The notes under the pieces are model-generated. The model was not told the origin of the DNA. It did not search any database and saw nothing but the letters and a program-made list of their open reading frames with translations. From assembly GCF_025766255.1 (NCBI RefSeq), contig NW_026516760.1, positions 62,001 to 126,000 of the forward strand: a stretch of DNA of 64,000 nucleotides, written 5' to 3'. Shown here one piece after another: positions 44,390-56,856 of this stretch. A program made the position numbers and the translations under genes. Every line of letters begins with the position of its first letter. The first letter of the stretch is position 1. This stretch comes from Zychaea mexicana. Its lineage: Eukaryota > Mucoromycota > Mucoromycetes > Mucorales > Lichtheimiaceae.

Positions 44390-47300
44390 CTGGCGCTCTG
44401 CTCACATCATAGGGTTGGAGAAAAGTGTGGGTGAGGGTAAGGTGGGTAGTAAGCATTCGAGAAGGCGATCCCAAAAGGCGGATAGCGACCACACCGACGA
44501 CGTTTTCATTTCACTGAAGCCAAAAATACTCATGAAGCTGATGACGTTGTAGTAGTTCTTTGGTGAGAGAGGGTAGACTTTACTTTTCAGATGTTGACTT
44601 GAACAGATCTCTTTATATAGTCTTCTTCCTACATGAATCTGCTCGAAAACAAGCGCGTAAATCATGTCGCTCATACATGTTGTGGCGGTCCCAGAATAGA
44701 AAGTTGTAATCCTTTCACTCAATGTTCCTCTTCTTCACTAAGACCTATCTTTTCGACCGCTATTGTTAGTGAGTAAAGAAACCCACAATTGGTGATAACG
44801 AGATTGGGGTAAAAAACAAGGCTTTTGTCATCTAAGTAAGATCGAGCCTGGCTGGGTTACTGTCGTACACACCAGCCTTTGCACAATTGTTCAATTTTTG
44901 CTGCTTCGGGATCATTGTATGTTATAGAAAATAACAATAAATACATTACAACAAAGAGCAAGAATCAGCAGTACACAGCGGAGGTAGCAGCCGAAGCTAT
45001 CTCTATTTGTCTAACGATGCCATTCAGAACCATGATGGAGTGTGCTGCTGTCTTCATACCATATGCTTTGTCGCTCGATTTCGAAAGACGTGCATGTGGT
45101 GGGAAATTATGCAGCAGTCAACGTTTCCATGCTCCGCTTTCCTTGTATAAAGATCAGAATGAAGATAGTAGTGGCAAGAAGCATATGAATTTTATTTTGC
45201 TAAAAAGTAGAGTATAGAAGCACCATTTTTTTTATAAAAGATAAGAGTGTGCAGTGTTTGGGTCAGGGATTTTTGTTTTTTTGGATATTTTTTTGGTAGG
45301 CTCTCTGGCTCATTCGCTGTGGTTGCATTTACGGCAGGGTAAATAGCAATCACTTTGACATTGGATCAGGAAGAACTTTACAAATGATTTCCTGGGAGTT
45401 GTTCTCGTCGTTGTTAATGTCATAGAGGTAATGTATCAGCTTGGATCAGTTGACAGTAACGTACGTCAGTGAGGGTAGTTGAATAAAGAGATGTTATCGT
45501 TGGTGGCATACTGTAGAAGCATGAAAAAGGGAGATAAAAACAATTTCGAGATCGTTAATATGGCATCCAAACTGCGTGCTGATATGCTGGATTTTCACGT
45601 ACTGTGCTTGCATTTGCTTCAATTATGCTTTGGTCCACTGAGTATAAATAACACAGAACATAGACGCACAATGTAGTTTATGGTTAAACTTTGAATGTTT
45701 AGAGAATCGACGACTCGTATGGCGTGCAAATGCTCGTGATAATGGTGATGGCGATGATGATCATATACTGACACACGACACATCTTTGAAAATGTAGATA
45801 CATATATATATATACTTACCCATTAATAGAAGACCACAATTACCGATGCGGTCGATTACTTGAGCACTCTCTAAAAGTATAAGCGACAAATGAGAGAGAT
45901 AGCACCAACGCAATCTTACAGACAGTTGCATAAAGCAAGCAATGTCATCCAGACGAGCAGTGATCTATGAAAACGTTCAGTACTTGTTCCGTCATCTAAT
46001 TAAAGGCCCAGAGGCACTTCCAAAGCCCAAATGCCTTAACATTAAGGGACGAGAGCGTGCCAGCCTCATAATTGCCTCAAACGTCCATGCCTTAAGAAGC
46101 GGTAATGGTAGTGCGCTTTGAGAGTAAAGATTCCGCTGTTACTCGGAGTCGCCCGGAAAGATAACTCATTCCCCATGGGCGATTGAATCGATGAAGTTTC
46201 GCAGAGAGATATGTCATGGACGTCTCCCATCTTTGACTGTTCCGACAAGCTTCCTTGCGCGTTTTTGATACTAAAGTCCTCGCATAACTTCAATGGCGAT
46301 AAGAAGGAAAAGCATGCTGTCTTTGCTCAATTTGACCTAAACATTTTGAATTAGCCGTGTAAAAAGACGAGACTAGTGTGTACATGTAGTCTAGAACGTG
46401 CACATTGCAAAGGGAAATAACGTCAGGTTGAATGCAATTGCTTTGGGAGATGAACGACGCGTTGCTCGGTGTGTCCAGTGTGCTTGTGTAACCTGGCATG
46501 ACCTGCGTTGACAGGTGACGCTGTCAACTTTTTTTTTTGGGTGGGTGGTCAGGGTGTCCCTGCACAAGCTGTTTGTACCTTGCCACCCCAATGATAGGTA
46601 CGAACAGGGGAAGCAATAATAGCTCGTAACATAGATACAAATAAGCACAGAGAGAACGACAATGGTACTACTGTACGCTTCTTAAATGGACGCCAACGTC
46701 ATTGTCTATCGAGTACATTTTAGACATTTGCTGCTTGCTAGTCAGTACGTTCTTTACTCATGGTCTTTTTCAAGGCAAAAAAATGCAGTGGCATGTATCC
46801 CACATATGGTACGTAGGCCCTGACTGGATCAGCTTACGCAATATCGCATATCATAACCTCTATTTGCATATTGCAGTGCTTGGACATAATCTTTGCTCGT
46901 TTCGCATCGGATCGCCTGGTTTTTTTGTGGCTCGCCAAGCTTGTTGCGGTTTGTTGGCAACATTGTTTTGATGTGCTGAGAATACATAGTGCGTAGCATA
47001 TAGCAGTTTCCTACCTGAGTGGCGGGATGTTTTACGTCTGCTTTCCAAAGATTGCTTAGTTTGGTTGTAGATAAACCGCATTTTGTCTATTGATATTTCC
47101 ATTTCTACTCATGCGTTTCCATTGATGCTGCATTAATGAGAAAAAAAACAGCGACGCAAACATTTCCAAAACAGCTAGAAATACATTTACTAAGACACAT
47201 CAATGTGGTATAAGTTAGAATTAAATAATCATACAGACTTTTTAAAAAAAATTGTCATAAAGGATGCTGATAGTTGACGAGCTCTTCAGAAGTATTAGAA

Positions 47301-48022
47301 ATTTTGGAAAAATCGATGTTCTCTGTAACTATTTGTTTACAGTCTGTTGTTGTTACCACTACCTGGGAAAGATGCGACAAGCATATACAGTAGCAGCTCA
47401 GTCGCAGTAATACAACAAAGCTGCGAACATGTACCCCATACGCAGCAATCCCTGACCTGTTTGGGCTGACCTTGTGTAACAGTCTCTCAGATTAATGTCA
47501 TCACTATACACAGTGAGCTATTTCTGCTCAGCACGCTGAATGATACCATGCTGTGATGTCCACTTGTACACTTTTTTACAAGGTGGGAATAATCAATGAA
47601 GTTTTCTGATCGATGCCCTCAAATATTGGCTGTTACCTTGGCTGTGTTCAGGCTACTATTTTCATACTACTAGATAGCATAGGAGTGAGCAGGTAAATTC
47701 TTTACCATGTGGTAAAATGTGCAGCACAAGTTGGTTGAGGATGATAAAGTAAGAGTAGCTTAGGATTTGACTTTGAGACGACAGGATCGGCAAGTGTATG
47801 ATATAATAATAGTAACAGAAATTAAGCGGATCAACACTTGTTTCAAATTTAGTAAATAGGTCACCACAGCCAAGGGTACACGCTGAGCAACCTATTACTG
47901 ACATAAATGGAAACTCCCCTTTTGGGCGTTTATGGGCCGAGGGAAACTTTTGTTAAAACATACAAAAAGCGTGGATCAGGAAACACTCTCCATCCGTCAA
48001 AACACTTCTATCAACCATCACA
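44390..48022. other. Gene-poor stretch; no gene supported
   Basis: No recognisable protein, RNA gene or transposon end was found in 3.6 kb. Short frames lack known motifs and splice support. Confidence 0.5.
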
Positions 48023-49146
48023 ATGTTTTTTTCGAAAAAGAACGGCAAGGATACGTTGGCAAACAAGAACCCCTCCTCCTCTGTGAGCAGTAACCCTGGA
48101 AACTACCAAAGTACCTCAGAAGCTCACTTAAACATGGATCAGCAAGACCAACGAGACACCAATGGCTCCACCACGATTACAATCACTACCAATGCTGACG
48201 ACAAAGACAAGACGGATGAAGTATCACGACTCGTTCCTGGCGGCAAGTTTCCAAACCAAGGCAAGGCTATACTTCGCTCATTCTTATCTTTGGTGCTTAT
48301 GCTGACGATCCAAGTCGGTATTCCGTTGGCATTGTACTACGGTTTGCGGAACACAATCGGCATCGTGTACGCTTTGGTGATTTCTGGCATTCCTCCATTC
48401 CTCTATGTTATTTTCGGTTTCATACGGAAGAGAACTATCGACGTGCTTGGTTGTATTATTGGTCTTTCTTTCATATTGTCTGGTGTGGTCTCCATTGTCA
48501 GCGGTAAGTCACTGGTATCTCTTTTTAAACGAAAAGTGATAGTTGAGTCTCTGTGTGATATAGGCGTAACAATCTCATGCGATACCTTTATCCTTACTTC
48601 TTCCTAGGTGACGCGCGTGCAGCACTCATACGTGATTCCGCCGTCAGCGCTGTTATTGGTCTCATGTTTTTACTTTCGTTGATACCAATTCACACGAAAT
48701 GGCTTGATATTCGTCCGCTCACCTATATCATGGGTCTGCAAATGACGACTAAACTCAAATTTCAGTGGACCGACCGTGATGGAAACAAGCAAGAGCAGCC
48801 TGTTTTGGAATGGCAGTGGGAGCACATTCGGTACTTCCGGATCAGCATGTATACTCAGTCAGCGATATGGGGTATCGTGCTTATCTTGGAACTAATGGCG
48901 TGTGTATTGATGGTCGAGGCATCGGATCTATCCGTTGATGACATTGTTATGTACAACAACATCCTTACCTCGGTCGTTGTCGGTATTATGATTACTGCGA
49001 GTATATTAGCAGGAATGTACGGGAACAAGTTTATAAAGCGAATTGGAACGGCATGGACTGCGGAAAACGACTTTACGGAGAAGTTTGAGCAGCAGCAGCA
49101 GGATCAGATCAACCGCGATGAAGAGCGGGTGGCAAACTTGGTATAA
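48023..49146 (+). CDS. Multi-pass membrane protein of the VC0807-like type
   Basis: Exons 48023-48503 and 48608-49146 give 339 residues. A polar Ser/Asn/Asp-rich N-terminus (about 85 residues) precedes hydrophobic helices at about 92-112, 116-138, 141-160, 170-187, 250-270 and 284-304, and a Gln/Glu-rich C-terminus. The pattern SLVLMLTIQVGIPLALYYGLRN, SGIPPFLYVIFGFIRKRTIDVLG and GDARAALIRDSAVSAVIGL resembles bacterial/fungal VC0807-family proteins, whose biochemical role is not established. The ATG is the first in the transcript-like region and follows an A-rich context (CATCACAATG). Confidence 0.82.
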
Positions 49147-50061
49147 TACAGGCCATATGCAAGCTTCCTATGTTCAAAGCTCCTCTTATTGTATATGTAC
49201 ATACAGTCTGCTTCCCTATCAATTACCCTCAATTATTTTTGCATTAAAAAAACAGCGCATTATTATTATCTCTCTTTTATGATATACAAATATTAATAAA
49301 GTACACTCATAGATTCATATAGCAATATCTCTACAATCCAGCTTAGTTTCATATGTTAACGTGCTGATATCCTGCATGGTGAATCTTTCTAGCTACGCCT
49401 AACGGATAAATTAATGGTATGGGACTCGTCGGAAATCAAAAAGATCCGTTTTCTTCGTGTCAGGTGCTGCCTTCCATCATCGATTGTCATGTGCTGTTAA
49501 CCTATCACTTGTCCTACCACTTGTCCTATCGACTGAACGTTTGATTCACTATCTCCATTGATTCTGAGAGCTAAAAGAGTCACGTATATACAAAGGTCAA
49601 TCTGCTGTTTGATTTGGCATCTTTTTCGATCCAAGTGTACGTACCAGAGTCGAAACAGCCCGCCAGAATAGTCATGACACTTATCATCGTGAGAAAAAAG
49701 AATTTTCATCTGCTTAATTGACACTGCAACTGTTTCTACAGTACAATAATAGTAATACCCATCAGTTTTTATGCTACTAATATGTTTATAGCAATTATAC
49801 ACGTATACCGACTGTTCGGTCAAAAGGAACGTGTGTATGCAGAATTGATGTTAGCATCTGAAATTCATAAGCATGAGTGCTTCGTCGGAATTCAACAGCC
49901 GGCATTTTGGGGGGGGGAGATATTGTGCTGTGCTGTGGTTTGACAGTTAAGTGAAACACATACAGGCTTTTTCTTTCCACTACCCAACCAGCTTCGACCT
50001 TCGAACCTTGACAACAACAATCCTCTCTGCATTCACTCGCCGTTGTTTCAAAACCATCGCT
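49147..50061. other. Intergenic; no gene supported
   Basis: A 108-codon minus frame (49823-49497) has no recognisable domain and overlaps short CACTTGTCCTA direct repeats near 49505-49530. A G-run lies at about 49910-49917. Confidence 0.5.
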
Positions 50062-52296
50062 ATGAGCGGTATTAACGTACTAATCTACACCGGCAATGGA
50101 ACCTCGCCCAATTCTGTTCGCCATACACAAAACACCCTGAAATCGTTGTTGGGTCATGCTTACGATGTCGTGCCCGTTGATGCCAAAACGTTGCGTCAGG
50201 AGCCTTGGGAAGGAACTTGTGCCTTGCTTGTCGTTCCTGGTGGACGAGACTTGCCCTACTGCAACGATTTGAATGGCGTTGCCACTAGTCGTATCAAGCA
50301 ATACGTTCGCTGCGGCGGTCGATACCTTGGCCTGTGTGCAGGTGGCTACTTTGGTTCGAGCACTATTGAATTTGAGCAAGACCGAAAAGATATGCAAGTC
50401 TGTGGCAAACGTGAGCTCGAGTTTTTCCCTGGACTCTGTCGTGGCACTGTATACCCTGGTTTTGTCTACGAAAGCGAACAAGGTGCTCGCAGTACTGCGA
50501 TAAGGCTTGTCAACGAGCATTTGCAGCCTTACTACCCCTCAGATTCGCTCGTTCCAAAATCAATTGACATGTATTACAACGGAGGTGGCTACTTTGCCCA
50601 TGCGGACCAATATCCCAACGTTCAAGTACTCGGTCGCTTTGTGGATGCAGGCATCTGCAAGGACGAGGACTATCCGGCAGCAGCAGTCCATTGCACTATC
50701 GGCGACGGCTCAGCGGTCCTGATCTCGACACATCCTGAATATGATATGTCGCTACTGGAACAGCCAGACATGAGCAGTGAAATGTTGGCAGAGTTACAAC
50801 GTTCGGAACCGGACAGAAAGGCGTTCTTGCGTGCAGTGTTTGCGAAAATGGGCTTGAAAGTGGTTGGATTTGCCAAGGGTCAAGTTGATGAAATCAAGGT
50901 TCCAGACCTGACACCAGTCTATTTGACCGCCCTCAAAGGTCAGATTGCACACACCATTGCTACGGAGCTGCAGGCTGAGGCAAAGGACTCGGTGATTACG
51001 GATTCCAACGATACGTTCCTGCTTTCGAGTTCGAGCGATGATCCAGTATTGAAAAAGCTGGCGGCGTTGACCGTGGATGATGAGGACAGGCCCAAGCCAA
51101 TAGAAATTCGAATCCCTGATTTTTCATCAGATCCAGCTTGTCCCGAGCGTTCGCTTACCCCACATTTCGATATCAAAGCTTACTATGATGCGCTGCTTGC
51201 TCGCCGCGATCAAGAGTGGGGTGGTGGAAGGTGGTATCTTTTTGGCAATGCACTGATGTATACAGAAGTCATCAATAGCACGCAGACCATTTTAGACAAG
51301 TATGTATCAGAAAAGCGAATATGCGGATGTAATACAGTAAGCTAACTTCAGCGTCTACGCTCAAGGAACTACAATTTTGCTCAAAAGCTACCAACCGGCC
51401 TTGTGTGTACTGCAACAACACAGCTGGCTGCTCGAGGTAACCATTTTGTTTGACTGCTTTGCATTAACTGAAATAATATTAATCGATCCGTTAAAATAGC
51501 CCGTGCTCGTAACTCGTGGGTGTCGCAATTGGGTGCTCTCCAGTTCAGCTATATACTGCGACATAGCCTCAAGCTTTCTCATGCACCAGTTGTGTTCCTT
51601 CAGTATATTATTGCACTTGCCGTCGTGGAAAGCGTTCGAAGCCGTAAAGGATATGAAGGAGTCCCTCTTCGTGTCAAGTGGCCGAACGACGTCTATGCCG
51701 AGGATGGAGATCAGCTGAAGAAGGTTGGAGGAATACTTGTGAATTCGAGCTTTGTTCAAGACGAGTTTTTGATAGTCATTGGTAAGCATTTGGTGATCTA
51801 CGCCAGCTCTATATTTTCTAAACCATCGATTTCCATTAGGGTGCGGTATCAACGTTTCCAACCCACGCCCAACGGTCTCCATAAACGATGTAATTCAGGC
51901 ACACAATCCCTCTCTTCCTAGAATCTCGCCAGAAGACATGCTCGCCGGAATTTTGGTTCTTTTTGAGAGATTTTACTCAGAATTTTGCGAAAAGGGCATG
52001 GGTTCTTGGTTTTTGGACCTATACTATAAGCGGTGGTTGCATAGGTGAGTTTGAGTTGTGATGCGCGATGCATGAAAGGAAGGTTATGAGCTAATTAGTT
52101 GAAAAATTTATAATACGATAGCGATAAGGTCGTTACGCTAACAACACATGATAATGTGCGTGTCAGGATTACTGGCATTACCAGTGACTGGGGTATGCTT
52201 GAAGCTGTTGCAGTAGAGGGAGGAAAGCGCTTCACACTGCAACCTGATGGCAACAGCTTTGACATGCTGAAGGGTCTCATTATGAAAAAAATGTAA
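50062..52296 (+). CDS. BPL1: Biotin-protein ligase (holocarboxylase synthetase)
   Basis: It activates biotin to biotinyl-AMP and attaches it to carboxylases such as acetyl-CoA and pyruvate carboxylase. Exons 50062-51299, 51366-51436, 51500-51781, 51840-52044 and 52122-52296 give 656 residues. The N-terminal half is the glutamine-amidotransferase-like BPL_N domain (VVPGGRDLPYC; YLGLCAGGYFGS). The catalytic domain has STQTILDKN, WPNDVYAEDG with KKVGGILV, and GCGINVSNPRP; a C-terminal DNVRVRITGI segment is the cap domain. The conserved GRGRG(x)N-x-W biotinyl-AMP loop reads ARARARNSW (residues 435-443): all three glycines are Ala. The exon 2/3 junction falls within this motif, but all flanking residues are conserved. 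The in-frame GTG at 49951 is rejected in favour of ATG 50062. Confidence 0.92.
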
Positions 52297-52689
52297 AAAG
52301 AAAAGCTTTATTGTACTAGTATTTGTACCTGTATTTCGATTTTTATTATTTACCATACCAACAAGAAGATTGACTGTCATATCGGTTGTTCAGTGTTCAA
52401 AATTCGTATCAAATGACTTTCTTTGCCACTCTTCTTCAAACTGGATCTTCAACGAAACTATGTGGTATGTCTTGCACATCCTACAAGTTTGGAAAAGAAG
52501 GCTACTACAATTGTATTATAGATTATTTCAAGGAAGAGAGATTACAACGAAGGAATTTGCTTTTGCTCGATTATAAATTATAAAAGTCCAGCTCGGAAAA
52601 AAGAGGGTCGAAGTAATTGTAAACGAGCTATACATAGAGCATAAAGATGTGTATTTAAAGCTCCATATTCGCGCACTTCAAACATCCTG
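52297..52689. other. Intergenic 3' region of BPL1; nothing further seen
   Basis: Convergent interval between BPL1 and the small secreted protein gene. Short frames only. Confidence 0.5.
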
Positions 52690-53062
52690 TTACAAATCCA
52701 GCGCCTTCTGAGGATCATAATTGTAAGTTCTACAATAATAAGAGAGGTCAGTGAAACCATGACTCATACATGCTGCATTATAAAAGGGGAGATAGCGTAC
52801 AGGGTACCTGCTAATCAATTGTCTTTTAAAACCTCTCAAAACCATCGTAGCAGCAATGCTCGAATGATGATATTCTATCACCATCGTCTCTGATACTGCA
52901 TCGTGCACTGTCGAAAAAGTATGTTCCTCCCAAGTCGTTGCAGCAGAACTTTGTGTCTTTCTCGTCACCGCATTTGCAAGTCGTTTGTTGTCCGGCGGAA
53001 GCAATTGATGATACCACAGCAACAACGAGCAAGGCAATTAGTGAGAACCGACTGGTCACCAT
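52690..53062 (-). CDS. Small secreted cysteine-rich protein
   Basis: From ATG 53062 the protein starts MVTSRFSLIALLVVAVVSS with a signal peptide and a likely cleavage after SIASA. The mature part has seven Cys in the pattern C-x-C-x(9)-CC-x(11)-C-x(13)-CC. Read without splicing it ends FERF-stop at 52826 (78 residues). Alternatively, a weak GTTTTA donor at 52832 joins the acceptor TTGTAG to a last exon (52729-52690) ending DPQKALDL, for 89 residues. It could be a small secreted effector-like or cell-surface protein; no family is assigned. An upstream in-frame ATG at 53128 would bury the signal peptide and is less likely. Confidence 0.6.
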
Positions 53063-53965
53063 TGTGATTGTACTGTAAAGTTGATAGAGTGGAAGAAGAA
53101 AAGAGATTATCGAGAGAAATTCTCGCATCTCTCATTGGTATTTATTACATGTGCCTTTGGAGAAACAAATGCAACCCAGGCTTGTATAAAGGAGTATCCA
53201 CATAAGCAACGTACGCTGCAGGGCGATGATTCTTATGCCTGAACATGGTTGCATCCTAACCCAAACACGGGGTAAATCTTTTTTCGAGTGCGGGATATAT
53301 CTTAATCTCCTTCCCTTCCTCTTCTTTAGCTTGTCTGTCTGTATCAACATCTTACTTTTTCTTACTGATATTTCCTCCTTTTTCACTTTGATGATGTATG
53401 TTAGTTTAGTGGCAACAAGAGCAGGAAAGCTTATAGGGAGAAGCCGTCTTCCCCGATTGTAAAGCGAGAGTTATCTCTGTGTTAATACTCAGTATCTTTT
53501 GGGAATAATCCAGTACGGTAGTGTAAGATGTTTTAACATTGTGATGCAGTAAACTCGGCGATAGTGGGTTCATCGTTAAATGATTGATTGCTACTACAAG
53601 AACCACCACGTGCTTTTATATCCTACTTTCCATTTGTTATGAAGAAGAAACTCCCTCCCTTTCACTATTAGAATTGACATATAAATAACGAGGGGATCCA
53701 GTAGCTGCATCGCCATTTAAAACAAGTTGATGGAGGATGTTCCGAGTCAGGCTTTGTTACCTATCCCCAAAAGTCTTGCGCGACTACTATTCGTCGTGAT
53801 TTTACTAATGCAGCAGTATAGTATGGAATTCTCTGCACATCAACATCACTATTAGGGAAAATGCGGGCTGCGTAACGATAATGCTCGAGGAGTAACTTTG
53901 TGGCAGAAGAGGAAGGAAAGCTTTTTTTTACTATGCTCTCCATAACTTTATCTTTTAAGAGTTAA
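53063..53965. other. Intergenic; no gene supported
   Basis: Upstream region of the small secreted protein gene plus AT-rich DNA. Short frames only. Confidence 0.5.
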
Positions 53966-54389
53966 GAGCACCTGCAGCAGTCGCTGTTAAGAACCTGTTA
54001 TGTTAAATTTAACAGTTTATTTAACAGCCAGACCTTGCAGCGGTTGCTGTTAACGTCCTGTTAATATTTAACAGCCTGTTAAATTTAACAGTTTCTTGAA
54101 TTGAAAAAAAGGACTTGAAAAATAAAGTTATATCTCACTTCATTCTCTGTTTCTATTCTTCAAAATGGACAACACTAGTTCTAACGCCACTCCCCCTTCT
54201 GACGTTTCTGCCGCTGCCGCCCTGCGCAAGAGAAAGGGCAAAGATTTTATTTGAACCAACGACGTGTGAAATTACAGCTTCGTAACAGTAACCGCTGCAC
54301 GAATGCCCTGTTAAGTTGTTACGCACTGAGCGGGCTGTTAGTTCTAAAATTTAACAGTTTCGTAACAGCGACCGCTGCGGGTGCTCGAG
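53966..54389. mobile_element. Non-autonomous TIR element (MITE), about 424 bp, PIF/Harbinger-like candidate
   Basis: The left end (from 53966) GAGCACCTGCAGCAGTCGCT and the inverted right end (from 54386) GAGCACCCGCAGCGGTCGCT form TIRs matching at 31 of 35 positions. Both ends carry a second, inner copy of the GCAGCGG-TTGCTGTTAA motif (about 54034 and, inverted, about 54284). A TAA trinucleotide at 53963-53965 recurs at 54390-54392 as a possible 3-bp target duplication, which would fit PIF/Harbinger. Terminal bases differ slightly, so boundaries are approximate. The interior keeps a TATA-like region and a short ORF listed next. Confidence 0.72.
54165..54254 (+). CDS. 29-codon ORF inside the TIR element, probable transposase-gene remnant
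   Basis: ATG at 54165 opens MDNTSSNATPPSDVSAAAAL followed by RKRKGKDFI and a TGA. Ser/Thr/Ala-rich then basic, it looks like a natural protein N-terminus and sits behind an AT-rich, pyrimidine-ending leader. The likely origin is the start of an autonomous element's protein left by internal deletion. Whether it is translated is unknown. Confidence 0.4.
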   Translation: MDNTSSNATPPSDVSAAAALRKRKGKDFI

Positions 54390-55041
54390 TAAGTGTCTGT
54401 CGTATTAAAATGACAAGAATTCTTTAGGTTTTTTCATAACACCTACTATTGACTTTACACAGAAAAACTAAGATAGGAATGTAGAAGGGGGTTTTTTTTT
54501 CGAAGGGTGGTGCTGCTTCTTACACTTGAAAATATTTCTGTACAATGCTTTAGAGCTCAACAGGCCGATCAAGATCACAGTTGCGCAAAGGATGACGATA
54601 AGCTTACATATTGATGTGCTTCTTATCCTCTTCTTCATCGAAAAGAATAATCAATGTTTTCTAATACTGATATGTACATATCGCTTATGATTCCGACTTT
54701 GAAACATTGTTATGATGAGTGGTTAAGGAGTGGTGTGATATTACTATTATAACGATAATTGATACAGTGTGGTACCGCAGAGTGACGGCTAGACTTTGGA
54801 TGCGACGGAAATGAAGTGAGAATTGAAGGAAAAAGGCAATTTATGAGCCTCAATCAAGGCTATTTCTGATGGGAGTTCAAGAATCGGGAATGTTTACGTC
54901 CGAAAAATCACTAAAAAATATTCTTGACTGTGAAGAAATGTTGAAAAAGAAAAGGATGAGATATGAACTGAAGAGATATTGATAGAATAGATGAAGGCTT
55001 GTCTCTAGCTATGGGATTATTGGGTTGCTAATGATAAAGGG
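54390..55041. other. Intergenic; no gene supported
   Basis: AT-rich DNA between the MITE and the minisatellite with no supported frame. Confidence 0.5.
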
Positions 55042-55218
55042 ATGAAAGCTCTTGCTAATGCGGCAAAAGCATTTACTAATACGGTGGAAGCATTTGCTAA
55101 TACGGTGGAAGCATTTGCTAATACGGTGGAAGCATTTACTAAGGCGGCGGAAGCATTTGCTAATACGGTGGAAGCGTTTACTAAGGCGGCGAAAGCACTT
55201 GCCGTGTGGCATTGGTGA
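55042..55218 (+). repeat. 21-bp minisatellite, open in several frames
   Basis: Seven to eight units of GCTAATACGGTGGAAGCATTT and variants (ACTAAGGCGGCGGAAGCATTT) lie in tandem. The plus frame from ATG 55042 to TGA 55218 codes 58 residues with a seven-residue period (EAFANTV/EAFTKAA), which would form an amphipathic Ala-rich helix. Two minus frames are also open because the 21-bp unit has no stops. Substitutions on the plus strand are mixed, so coding is not proven. Confidence 0.75.
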
Positions 55219-56493
55219 CTGACCCAATGAGGGTGTGAGAGAGATTGTATTTGGTATGATGATGTGAAGTAAAGGTTTTTAAAATGAGGCACAAATTTGC
55301 ACTAAGACAGAATAGAGGACGTGTCATCTACCAATCTCACTTGTTCAACAATCTATCTCTTATCATTTTTACACGTCACTGTCATGAAGTACGTTGTATA
55401 TGAAGATCTACAATTAGGCATACAACATCCGGCAACTGTAGGTTATTTTGACCGTCTTTCTTAAATTATCGGAAAGTATTTTTTCCAAACACACTGCTAT
55501 TAAAGCAATCAGCGAAAAAATTAGCTCTTGTTACATATCATTTTATCCTCGCTGCAGTAGTGGCATTTGGTATATAGCAGCAAGCTTACATCAGTTAGAG
55601 AAAATGTTGTAAACTATATTTTATCATATTAGATAACGCTCACACTAATACATACATCCCCCTTTTTCCAATCCTTTGCTGTCTTTAGAAGGGAACTGAT
55701 AGATTGCTCTGAAATAGTCATATTCGGTTGTATGCGATATGCTTCAACAAAATTTCTTCCACATAATGACTCGCTCTTAGCAGGTGGATAATCTAGTAAC
55801 AAGCTTTTGAGAATAGATCAACTGCCATATGAAAATGTGAATTAACACTAATAAATCATATTTTACGAGTGCTATATACTATGTCAGCACTGTCTGCAGG
55901 ATCTTATAGAACGACCTCTCATGCATTATGGGAACATTCCCTCATCCATCCTAATAGAATTGTTGTATTGCGTCCTCAAAGTTTTGTCACTTTGAAATTT
56001 ATGAAGCTATAAGCCTGATGCTATCAGACTTAAAAAATGCTTTGACGTAACAACACAACATTTATGCATGTAGTTGTCCCTCCATTACTGTCAGCTATGT
56101 GTAGGAAAGAAGCAGGGTAGGATTACAACTATGAGAATTCCAAGGACTACTTGTAATGCCAAAGTACTGACTACTTCTCCGGATGCAATTTTACTGCCAT
56201 CTTATCAACTCACTGTCTTGCAGAATACATGTATTGTTGTAGTAGCACAAGTAGTAATAGCTCTAGTTGGAAGGATGTTTGTATTGTTAGTTCAAACTTT
56301 CGATTGCTGCATAGCAACAATGTTTTTTATTCTTGCCCGGTCAAGGCATTGGAGTGATTTGTTTGAAAATAAAATTGTGAGGGTATTTTCCTATACTAGA
56401 GCATAGCGCACTGAACTTTACAGAGTCGCGCTCTTGCTTAACTACGAGAAAAGCGATTGCTACAATCCTGGGTTGTGAGTATCATTGATCAGA
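55219..56493. other. Intergenic; no gene supported
   Basis: A 110-codon plus frame (56074-56406) has no known motif. Nothing else stands out. Confidence 0.45.
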
Positions 56494-56856
56494 TCAATGC
56501 AGCAATCCATCACGTTGCTGTAATAACTTACAGCAACTTGCTGCCCATGACGACGTACTCAATATAAAGGTGTTGATAAGATGAAAAAGAGATAAACTGG
56601 AAATGTGAGGAGCGTCATCACTTGTATGATTTAGCATCTTTATGACTACGTAGTTGCGGCAAGTTAATCCATAATATGCTCTCGCGCTCTGTGTGGAAAA
56701 TTTATGAGGCAATTTTAAAAGATATCTTGATAGCAAAGGAAGAGGTAAACTTACTTTGAAGTCAACTGATGATATATACATCTGATATTGGAGCTTATTA
56801 GCCACTGCTAAAGCTGCGGTATACAAAGAATGAACTTGATGTAAAGCAAAAACCAT
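56494..56856 (-). CDS. Unrecognised two-part reading frame with plausible splice sites
   Basis: A minus frame starts MVFALHQVHSLYTAALAVAN at 56856 and reaches SSVDFK directly before a good GTAAGT donor (about 56753). After a TTTCCACACAG acceptor it resumes SARAYYGLTCRNYVVIKMLN and runs to a second GTAAGT donor near 56528. The intron is in frame, so the unspliced frame is also open. Two consensus donors in register suggest a real or recently decayed gene. No family is recognised. Confidence 0.3.
   Translation of the reverse strand: MVFALHQVHSLYTAALAVANKLQYQMYISSVDFKVSLPLPLLSRYLLKLPHKFSTQSARAYYGLTCRNYVVIKMLNHTSDDAPHISSLSLFHLINTFILSTSSWAASCCKLLQQRDGLLH

Noticed and set aside
51301..51365. Alternative BPL1 acceptor AACTTCAG at about 51350
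   Set aside because: It leads to a frame without the conserved NYNFAQKLPTG segment. The acceptor at 51364-51365 keeps STQTILDKN joined to the lid in the right phase.
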